Assembly (NCBI GenBank): GCA_963969595.1
Contig: OZ018409.1
Coordinates: forward strand, 20,740,975 to 20,804,974
Source: Neckera pumila
Lineage: Eukaryota; Streptophyta; Bryopsida; Hypnales; Neckeraceae
Reading direction: 5' to 3'
DNA length: 64,000 nucleotides
Below the pieces are notes generated by a model, which was not told where the DNA came from, did not search any database, and saw only the letters and a list, made by a program, of their open reading frames with translations. Made by a program: the position numbers and the translations under genes. Of this stretch, positions 11,253-20,532 are shown piece after piece. The first letter of the stretch is position 1; the number at the start of each line of letters is the position of its first letter.

Positions 11253-11547
11253 CATTAGATGAGATTCGGGGGTCTTGGAGGGCTCTGAGTTCCCCTATGG
11301 TTTGCTATGTTCCCAGACTGTGGGAATGTAGCAGCAATTGGTTGACATAGCACAGTGACTGCCACATCATTTTTTGAAAAAAAAAAAAAAAAATTGCTTA
11401 AAATGATATTTTAATAAAAAAAAAAACTTTTTTTTTTTTTCTTGAAAAAAATCTTTTTGACACACTCGTACCGGTGTTCCCTAAATTTGGGCAGATCAGG
11501 GAACGGGCCTGAAACGGCCCTCCAAGACCCCCAAATATCATCTAATG
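11253..11547. mobile_element. CATTAG-ended MITE, copy 1
   Basis: A 295-bp non-coding element with terminal inverted repeats that start CATTAGATGAGATTCGGGGG on the left; the right end is the complement of CATTAGATGATATTTGGGGG. The inside holds A and T homopolymer runs followed by GGGAACGGGCCTGAAACGGCC. Four further copies occur at 11847, 14661, 30996 and 51951. Confidence 0.75.
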
Positions 11548-11846
11548 GTTAACTCTAAAGCAAGGAAGGACTGAAGCCCATGGCCGTGTAGTCAAACTTG
11601 AAAACGTATCCTCCATTTCTTTATTACTCTGTAGTAGTGTACCTTGTGCCATTGCTACAACCAAAATAAAAATAAAAGTGATTTTTAAAATTTTTTAAAA
11701 CCAAAAAATATCTAAAAAATTAGTAACTTTTCCAAACGCCACAAATAAAGCAACTCACCTTCCTTGTTGTGAGCTTTCCGATAGTATTAAAAATGTGACC
11801 TGGGACTCACCAAAGATCTCAATGTAACAAACAAACAAAACAAAAC

Positions 11847-12139
11847 CACTAGAAGAATTTCAGGCCTCTAAGAGATTGCGAGTTCCTGGATTGTGGGAAC
11901 TCTACAGGAATGCTAGGACCTTGCCAAATGGCCAATCTGACGAGGCCAAGCGACTGCGACGTCAAACTTTTTTTTTTTTTTTTTTTTTTGAAAAAAAAAG
12001 TTTTTTTTTACTATTTTTTTAACATTATAATAACTTTTTTTTGTTGTTTATTAATTTTTTTTTCTGACAAAAGTGCGCTATTCCCAGCATTGGGAACAGC
12101 CCTGAAACGGTCTTCTAGAGGCTCAAATCTCCTCTAATG
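11847..12139. mobile_element. CATTAG-ended MITE, copy 2
   Basis: A 293-bp copy of the family. The left end is eroded to CACTAGAAGAATTTCAGG; the right end is the complement of CATTAGAGGAGATTTGAG. The poly-T centre is expanded and GCCCTGAAACGG is retained near the right end. AT-rich DNA containing AACAAAC-type repeats surrounds it. Confidence 0.7.
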
Positions 12140-12989
12140 AAACAAACAAATCAAAACAAACAAACAAATAAATAGCTTGACTTTAAGGTATGGATTTATT
12201 ATTTATGAATAATCTTTTTCAAAGATGAAATAAGATGTGTGATGTTTGTGAGAAGATTTTCAATTTTTTTTTGTGAACATTTCAAATTACTATACATTTT
12301 TGAAGAAAAAATAAAGAGAATCCATATCAAATACAAATCATGTTCAAAAATTTATAATTTTAAAAATAGAAGTAAGTTGTATTGTAGAACATTGTTGTAA
12401 AAAGAAAATTTCCGTTTCACTTCAACACGGAAAAGAAAATTAGTTATAGAACCTCAACTTTGAATTTCATTGAAATTCTATTTTAAGAAAGATTTCAATT
12501 TCTCCAGGTGGAGTAGAAATGAAAGTTCATAACTTTCATTTTGTGAGTTTTGCTCAAAAACAAAAGAAGCTGTTTTGAGTATCAAATCCAAGTTTTAAGG
12601 AGGAAAAAAACTCAAAGTAAAAAAATATTTTGGATAGTGTACCATTTTTTGATAAACTACCCCATACAAAATCAGAATTCAAATAAAATGGATTTAATTT
12701 AACTCTAATGTGGCTATAGCATCAATAGAAGGATGGGCCTATGACTATTGATTTAAAGCTTCATTGTCCATCACTTTGTTTGCTGCCATTTTCCAATTAG
12801 ATATGAATGAAAAGTTTTATATTAATTTTTTAGAGATGAAAGTCATGAAACTATATATTTTTTTAAATGTAGAAAATTCATATCAACCATAGAATATACT
12901 CAAAAAATATGAAAATTTCACCATCATACTACTAAGATCATAACTCCCTTTGTAATATCACAAATGCTACCATTAATAATAGGGGCTCA
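12140..12989. repeat. AT-rich diverged repeat copies
   Basis: Two diverged copies of the sequence at 10530-10800 lie here (about 12180-12420 and 12735-12920), recognised by phrases such as TTTGCTGCCATTTTCCAATTA. No genes were seen. The second copy appears to be interrupted by the inverted-repeat element at 12990-13616 and to continue after it. Confidence 0.5.
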
Positions 12990-13616
12990 TGCTTGCTATG
13001 CTACGCATTCATTGTATCACATATTAGTAAAATTTTGATATATTTGAATAGAAAGCATGATAATGATTTCAATAAGTCTTTGAAATAATTAATTTTAATA
13101 TTTGATAAAAATATTTTCAATCATGCATACATAAAAATAATATTTTCACACAATGTTACATTACAGAAATAGAGTAGTAGTTTGCAATCAGCTCTGTAAT
13201 ATTACTTTTACAGCTTTCATGATTTCAAAATTCTGTTGCTACTACCAAATGATTTGAGAATTTTATTCAATTGAAGCGATTTTGGATTTCACAACAATTA
13301 AGTTGTTCATGAAGTTTTTGAAATTTACAAGTTTTTCTTTTCAATTCACCAAGTTTTGGGGTTGCCAATGTTTGTAACAATTGAGTCAACTTTTGAATGC
13401 ATTACAATAAATGTGTATCTTTTACAGTATTCACCATTGCATATATTTCATTCATCATTCAATAAATTTCTATTGTACATTTCAATATATACTTACTTAT
13501 AAACAAAATCATACAAAAATTTTAGTAATTTTTATTTGAAGATTTGTTGAAAATTTTTATCTAACACATAAAAATTCTAATAAAATTCTAATGATAAATG
13601 CGTAGCATAGCAAGCA
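12990..13616. mobile_element. Inverted-repeat element with TGCTTGCTATGCTACGCATT ends
   Basis: A 627-bp AT-rich, non-coding segment bounded by near-perfect 20-bp inverted repeats (TGCTTGCTATGCTACGCATT on the left, its complement on the right). No target duplication is obvious. It divides a copy of the surrounding AT-rich repeat, which supports insertion. The superfamily is not identified. Confidence 0.65.
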
Positions 13617-14660
13617 CCAACTGCTAGTAGATTTATATAAATAGTGCATAACAACATGGTATGAACCAAAGTTATTATATCATTTTAAAATTAGAAAACC
13701 AACAAACCATAATTATAGGCTGAAGGTTCATCTTTCTATGTTGTAAAATACTGAAATTTATGAATTTTTTGAAATTTTCAATTATAGTAGGAATGAAACT
13801 TGATAAGATTCATTTCATTATTTGAACTCTATTTCAAAAATAATCATTTTTATGGCTAAAATTCACATCAAGAGCAAATAGCAAAAATACACGACAAAGG
13901 TGGTCTGAGGATTAAAACATCTTCTTTAAAAAGTCAATAATACTATAATGAGGGAATTTGAAAATGTAAATCAAGCAACTTCAAAAAAGAATTGGATGAA
14001 AATACATCTTTTTCAATCCTAAAAATTTAAGTGAAGTCATTCAAAGAATACTTTACATCCTTAGTAACATTTTAAGGTTAAGCAATTCCACATACTCAAG
14101 CTTTAGATGTTAAGGGCACATCTTGCCCTTTCATATGAAATCCAGCCTATAAGATGAAATTGCCCTTTAAAATAACATGTTAGCCTAAGCTTTGCCCTAA
14201 CCATTTTTTACTAAACATAAATAAGAAAAGTGACATTATAATGTATAACTTGAATAAATCCTTTGACTTGTATAGTTATAAGAAGGTGCCTCCTTCTTGA
14301 TACATTGGTACCTCCTTGGATATCCCAAAGGTGTGAGGGAAGTATTAAATAAAAATTTCACAATTTCACTAAAGGTTATACTTTGTATGTGTTCATTTGT
14401 TGATTTTTTTGCTTTGTCTTTCAATGATGGGTGGATTGAATGGATGGATGGCACTTGGGCAGCATGGTGCATAACAAATGTGGATCTTCAAATTTAGGTG
14501 CAATCATTAGGAGAAATCATACTTGAGAGCCAGCTCCAGACTCCCTTCTTTGAATTTGTTGAAGAACTCTACATGGCTATTGGAAAGACACACGTGAAGG
14601 GAAAGCTTTGAATTTGGAATTGTGAAAATTAGACGTATATATGGCTACTATTTGGAAAGT
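13617..14660. other. AT-rich gene-free stretch
   Basis: This stretch continues the diverged repeats seen at 10530 and 12735, with long A and T runs. Short open frames around 14236-14497 lie on both strands, have no splice context and resemble nothing I know. No gene is supported. Confidence 0.4.
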
Positions 14661-14951
14661 CATTAGAGAGGATTTGGGGGTCTTGGAAGGCTACAAGTTT
14701 CTTTGCGTTTCCAGACTGCAAGAACGTAGTTGCATCATCTGGTTGATGTGGCACAACGACTGCCATGTCATTTTTGAATTTTTGAAATTTTTGAAATTTT
14801 TTGGCCAGCTCCAAAGGATATTTTGGTAAGAAAAAATTTGAAATTTTTGAATTTTTTTTTCTGTCACGCTTGTACTACCGTTCACTAAATCTGGCCAAAT
14901 TGAGGAACGGGCCTGAAATGGCCGTCCAAGGCCCCCGAATCCCCTCTAATG
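14661..14951. mobile_element. CATTAG-ended MITE, copy 3
   Basis: A 291-bp copy with well-kept ends: CATTAGAGAGGATTTGGGGG on the left and the complement of CATTAGAGGGGATTCGGGGG on the right. The body carries TTGATGTGGCACAACGACTG and GGAACGGGCCTGAAATGGCC, shared with the other copies. Confidence 0.8.
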
Positions 14952-15777
14952 GTTCTATTTCATACCTTCCTTCCTAGAAGATGTTTTAAAAAAAACTCAA
15001 ATTCTTGGACATATAAAGTGCCTAGGAAAGGCCAGAGACATGTCAATGAAAAATTCTATGCATACTTTGATGCAGAATCAATATATGAGATTATTTTAAA
15101 ATATTGGCAATTGAAAATCATAAATTTTGGAATTTTAGAATATTGCATGAATTTTTGAAATTCAAATTTGAGATGTATCCTAAACCATATTTTGCACTCA
15201 TGTATACATTTATAACATTTTGGACTTCTTGCATCTAAATGCTTTTAAGATTGGTTTACGGTTCAAATTGATTTTAAACACTTTACCTTAGGATTTGTGG
15301 TATTCATAAAGACATTAAAATTTTTCTTGAAGGCCAATAATATAATCCATTCATAGACTGAACCATTTTGGAAAAGACGTCATTTTTCATCAACATATTT
15401 ATATCACACTCATTCAATTTTGATGACTTCATCTATATTTTTATGATTATCATTGGCATCAAAAATTAGATTTGGTGGATGAGAAAATGAACTTTGAGAA
15501 AAAAAATATTGAAATTTTGCCAATATGAAAATCTTTGATAAGAGGCGTCAAAGTTTATTTTCTGAGATCAATTTGAAAATCTAATGTTAAACTTTGATCT
15601 ATTTGTGGTTAACTCCTATAGTTAGTGATTTGCACTATCTTTTGCTTCACGGCATACAAATTGTAGTTTCAAATATACTGATTTTTATACAAGTTTTGGA
15701 TGTTCTAATTGAATTGAAATTTTTATTGGAGTACTAAGACATTTGAACTAGGGTGATTGCAAAAAAGACTTGTTGAT
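14952..15777. other. AT-rich gene-free stretch
   Basis: About 20-25 percent GC, no open frame with coding character on either strand, and no terminal repeats recognised. I see nothing assignable here. Confidence 0.4.
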
Positions 15778-15781
15778 TTAA

Positions 15782-16417
15782 CCCCTAAATGCCCAAGGTT
15801 TGTTTTGGGCTTCCTGGAATTTGCTCTAAATTGAACAAAATGACAACATTTTGATAAGTTGTATCAATTTTTTAGGAATTGTAACCGTACAAATTCAAAC
15901 TAGACATGTTAGAGATCTCATAGGAAAAGAAAACACAACAGTATCACTTATGGAGTGAAAGATTATAATGTTTGACCATGAAGGTGCTAAAACTGCAAAA
16001 ATCTTTCAATCCTCTTTACACAAATTATATCTAAAAAGTTGTTGACCAAAAAAATATGAGGTTAAAGAGCCTAACTTATATAACCCCAAACAATTTACGG
16101 CTTCTTAAAATCTACTCTACAATTTTTTTAAATGAATTTTGAATGTGATTTTTTCGCCAAGATCTACTGTATTTGAGGCTCATTTTCAAGAGCTCTCAAC
16201 ACTATAGGAAGTCAAGATTGCACTGGGTACCCTTGCACAAAATCTTGCATAAAAAAATCACTATCATTTATTTTCAAGATCGGATTTTTGGTGCTAAAAG
16301 TAGACTTCAAGAAGAACTTTCTAAAAATATAAACTACTAAAAATAACAACTTGCTTAGGTTTTATTAACTTGAAAGTTTTGCAAACACCAAATTTGGGTG
16401 CCTCGGGCATTTAGGGA
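15782..16417. mobile_element. TTAA-flanked inverted-repeat element A
   Basis: A 636-bp element with left end CCCCTAAATGCCCAAGG preceded by TTAA and right end GGGCATTTAGGGA followed by TTAA. Its interior matches elements B (18527) and C (56044), for example AATTGTAACCGTACAAATTC and CAAACTAGACATGTTAGAGA. There is no coding sequence, so the element is non-autonomous. TTAA on both sides is the target duplication of the piggyBac superfamily, but the ends alone do not prove membership. Confidence 0.75.
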
Positions 16418-16672
16418 TTAAAAATAAAATAAATTACTAATGCATAGACCTTTAAGAAGATTGTTTCTAGAAAGATCAAGCATAGGATAATTCTCTAAAT
16501 AGGCAAACTAAAAAAGTGCAAGATCTTAAGAGGTATGTACTTGGACATTATAATTTGTAAAAAATAAAGAGATAAATATAATATAAAATAAAAAATTGGT
16601 CAATTCTAACTACTTTGTCAATTTGTTTATTCAATTAAAGGAAACCATACTCTATTTCTGTTCAAAATGTAT

Positions 16673-17304
16673 AACCCTTTAGAACGTACTACAACCTTTT
16701 TTTCATCAAAGAACACTCAAACTTTCTATTGCAAAGAAAAAAAACTTTGAATTTTTTTGCATATCTAATTGTAGGATCTTGCACAAACCTAGTGTAAGAA
16801 TATAGGGAACAAATTTTAGAAACTTTGGCTACACAGATTACAAGAATTTCAAACATTGTTCTAATAAACAAACTACAATCTATAGATTTATTTTTCTAAA
16901 TTGTAAAAATTCAATTCAAAATCAAATCAAATACATTATTTTTTCAAAAAACTGCTAGGATTGCTCAGAAAAAAAGATGCTCTATAACTTTTACATCACT
17001 AATCCAAATGGGCGGAATCAAAACTTTTCATATAGACAAAAATATGAACTAAAAGAAACAAATTAAAAATATATATATTCCAAGTTTCTGTGAGTTTCTT
17101 TTGTTTTTCAATGAAGAGAAAATTGTACTTGGGATGGCATAGCTTTACTTCCACATATTGGTTGAAATTAAATTTGCTTTCCTAGAAAACTAATGTATTT
17201 TTCTATTTTATGAAAAAGTTTCAAAAAAAAAAAAAAAAATTGAGACTGTAAGAGCTTGCTTGAAATTCATTTGGTCCCTTGCTAGGACTTTGGTCTTTTA
17301 GGGA
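16673..17304. mobile_element. Decayed TTAA-flanked element F
   Basis: The right end reads GGACTTTGGTCTTTTAGGGA followed by TTAA at 17305-17308. The left end near 16673 is eroded (ATAACCCTTTAGAACG). Interior phrases such as GTAGGATCTTGCAC and CACTAATCCAAATGGGCGGA match elements D (34298) and E (40555). No coding capacity. Confidence 0.5.
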
Positions 17305-17308
17305 TTAA

Positions 17309-18522
17309 AAAACCCATTTACTTTGCAAATTTCTATACAACATGGAATTTATCGTTTTTAGAATTCCTTTACACAATAGCTGTTGTCTATAAGATGACTA
17401 TCCCCTCCAAATTTTGATTATGAATTCCGTAGAGTAGTGTTCAATAGTACTTTTAATAACCAAAGTCAAGCATACATTTGAAAAGCAGTGATCCCTGTCA
17501 AATTAAATTTAGAAAATAATTTTTTTTCAATGGAAGTTTTAAGAAGTTATATCCACCGTGGTTTACTACAAACTTCAACGACTATGAACTCCAACATTAA
17601 GTGTATACAAATCTTTCCTAGTTTAAATGTATAATAAAAGGCCACAATATAAACATAGAGAGGAAGAGAAAACAATAGTTGTTGTTGATATGTAAAAGAC
17701 ACATAGAACTTTATCATAAACTTGAAAGCCCAAAAGAATTACCAATGTCTATATATTTTGCATGGAGTAAAGGATGTCGAAGTTTTACTTCAATGGAGAG
17801 ACTCTTATATTCTTCATACTCCTATCAATGACATTCAATAAAAAATTTCAATGTTGGAAATTATAAAATCTTAAAGCCTATGAATTTTAAATTTTTACAG
17901 TTGCACACTTTAAGTTTATAAATTAATAAATAAGAATTTAGTTTTTAAAATTTATTCATTTTTAAACTCATAAATTCGATAATATATTTCAAAACTTTAG
18001 TGTTTTTAATTTTTTAACTATATTATATTGTTAAAATGAACTATCATTTATAGGATATAGATTTTCAAGAGTGTTTCACTTCAAAAAGAACTTCTCTAGC
18101 TAAAAACTAATCCTTCAAGAGTGTTTCACTTCAAAAAATATATTGAAATTCTTCCCTTGGAATACATTTTAACTATTTTAATAAGCTGAAATAAAATCTA
18201 ACTTGAAAAATGTCCAAAAAACATCTTGAAAAAAAGTATTAAGGAAAATGGTTTCACAGTAGTAGTTGCTTTAGGAACACTCAGGGTTTGTGGTGATAAA
18301 GAGACTATGTAGTTCATATTTAGTGAAGAAATACCACGTCATCCAAATTCACCATAATGAATGAAGCTACAATAATGCAATGAAGAAATTACTCTTTAGA
18401 TTTATAGTTAAATAAACATCAATTGTTAGTCTTTGGATTTATAGTTTGTCAAAAAAATCAAATACCAAATATTAGTATCAAGATCTATGATTTATTAGGG
18501 AATTAAACACCAATTGATAGAA
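17309..18522. other. AT-rich gene-free stretch
   Basis: No gene was seen. One short direct repeat is present: TTCAAGAGTGTTTCACTTCA occurs at about 18064 and again at about 18114, 50 bases apart. Confidence 0.4.
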
Positions 18523-18526
18523 TTAA

Positions 18527-19617
18527 CCCCTAAATGTCCAAGGCCTTTTCTTGAGTTTCTTAGAGTTTGCTCAAAACTAAACCAAAAGCCGAAGTTTTGA
18601 TAAGTTTTATTAATTTCTTAGAATTGTAATTGTATGAATTCAAACAAGACATGGTATGGATCACATAGGAAAAGAAAATTCAAATATATGCTTATGGATC
18701 AAAAGAATATAATGTTTGATAAAAAGAGGTGTTAATATTGTGAAAGTGATTTTAAATCTTTTAATCTTCATTTCACATTCAATTCTAAAATTTAAACTCT
18801 GAAGATCATTATGACCTTATTAAGAGTCTCCTCCCTTTGGCTAATATGGATCCCTAGAAACAATAAAGTTTTTTTCAATATTAATGGCCGTTAGAGTTTA
18901 CGCAACAAGCCATATAGGATGCTTGTTTAGACTTGGGATGTGCTACACAATTGAAAGCTCAGATTGGGGCCAAACAACATCTGCATGACTCTATGAACCC
19001 TTGGGATAAATTTGAATTGATTTGGCTTAATTCTCTAGTTCTTGCCCATAGAAATGGTGTTAGTATTATCTAGAAGAACAGGGATCCTCCCTCTTGCCTT
19101 TTTATGTAGGTTGCTTTACTTGATGGTTTTTTCTTTTTTATGCTCTTATCTCTTCGTTCTCCAACCTTGTGGGCTTGGTTGCTATGTTTCTTCGTTATTC
19201 TTTTCAATTCAGCAATTCTTTCCATCTCTTCAAAAAAAAAAAAATCTAAAATTGAAGTCATGAAAAAATATGAGGTCAAAGGACATAACATGTGTAACCA
19301 CGATCGCTTCTTAAAATCTCTACAATCTTTTTAAATGAACTTTCAATGTGTTTTTTCCCCACAATCTAGTATGTTTGAGGCTCATCTCCAAGAGCCTCTT
19401 AACACAAAAAATCAAGACTTGCAATGGACACCCTTGAACAAAATCTTTAATAGAAAAATCACAAACAATTTTTTCCAAGCTCAAATTTTAGATAATTAAA
19501 ATAGACTTTGAAGGATATTCAACTAAAAAAGAAAATAGAACTACAATAGCACTTTAGTTAGATTTTATTTCACTTCAAAGCTTGGTCAACACCAAAATAT
19601 GGTTGGGCATTTAGGGG
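18527..19617. mobile_element. TTAA-flanked element B, carrying a LINE insertion
   Basis: A 1091-bp element with left end CCCCTAAATGTCCAAGGCC after TTAA (18523-18526) and right end GGGCATTTAGGGG before TTAA (19618-19621). It matches elements A and C on both sides of a 452-bp insertion at 18793-19244. Without the insertion it would be about 640 bp, the same as A and C. Confidence 0.75.
18793..19244 (+). mobile_element. LINE 3' fragment nested in element B
   Basis: The insertion ends in a run of 13 A (19232-19244) and is flanked by TCTAAAATT at 18784-18792 and 19245-19253, a target-site duplication. One frame near the start reads SSLWLIWIPRNNKVFFN, typical of the C-terminal region of plant LINE reverse transcriptases; stops follow. 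This is a 5'-truncated, dead non-LTR retrotransposon copy. Confidence 0.75.
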
Positions 19618-19620
19618 TTA

Positions 19621-19725
19621 AAAAGACTTCTGGGCAGTTAAAGACTTCTTGGGCATTGGGTTAAAAAGACTTCAAAGACTTCTTGCGTTTAGAGGTCAAA
19701 AAGTCTTCAAAGACTTCTGGGCAGA
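19621..19725 (+). repeat. Short irregular tandem repeat of AAAGACTTC
   Basis: AAAGACTTCT or close variants occur at least five times in about 100 bases directly beside the right end of element B, with linkers such as TGGGCAGTT and TTGGGCATT. It probably arose by local slippage. Confidence 0.6.
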
Positions 19726-19809
19726 ATATGTCAAAACTACCAATTTGTAGTGCATCAGCAAAAATGAAAAAAAAGCATGGTTCTGAAATTCAATCCACTC
19801 TAGTGAAGC

Positions 19810-20532
19810 TTGATGAATGAAGTGTCTGTGTGAACAGTGAGGCGTTGAAGGTTAGGTTTTCTTCGTTCAGGCGCTGATTCCAAGGCAGGCTCGTCGAAAA
19901 TTATGGTTTAATTGACTTTCGTAGTGGAGTAATAACCTGAGGTCAGCAGTTTGGACAGAATTTGAAGTTTTGGGGGGCTTGTTCATTGTTCAGTAGTTAG
20001 CTTGTCACAACCATAGGAGAGAATTGATTTAACTTCATGACAGGATAGTCAAATCTTTGCACAATCTTTGCAGTCATCAGTTAGGTAACAGCAGAATCAA
20101 TCATGATAATAGTTAAGACAAATTAGGATTCTCATCTTTAAACGCAGAAATCTCATCAAGAAGTTGAAAACAGATTTGAATGTTCAGATCTACAGCAAGT
20201 TGTAAATTTCGTGCTACAGACAGACAGAGATATGGACAGCAAACGAGAAGTCCACAGGATACATGACTTTGTAATGAGCACGTCATTTTCAAGGTTAGCA
20301 GAGTGGCTTCAATGTCCCTACTCTGCTAATTCTAATGTTTGTTTACTCCAAACTCTTAAGGTCACATCAATCCTCGCAATGAGGTTACATTATTAAATTC
20401 CAAAGAGCTACAATTAGACACGATTGTGTCAGAAGAGTTTGGGGGGATATACCTGACCTACAGTGACATAATTACAGAGGTTTGAACTTTGAATCGGATC
20501 AGATTTCTGTTCATTGTGACGTTGTTGACAAA
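19810..20532 (-). repeat. 3' flank of CAP-G, partner of the duplicate at 2550-5850
   Basis: This flank matches 2550-3176, 4877-5055 and 5745-5850 in the same order. Shared phrases include CAGATTTGAATGTTCAGATC, GCTAATTCTAATGTTTGTTT and TAGACACGATTGTGTCAGAA. At about 20214 it runs straight through the point where the other copy holds the Tc1 element, so it shows the empty insertion site. It may contain the 3' untranslated region of CAP-G. Confidence 0.75.

Noticed and set aside
19042..19334. Hydrophobic open frames (for example LLYLMVFSFLCSYLF) near 19100
   Set aside because: They lie in the non-coding tail of the nested LINE fragment, before its poly-A run.
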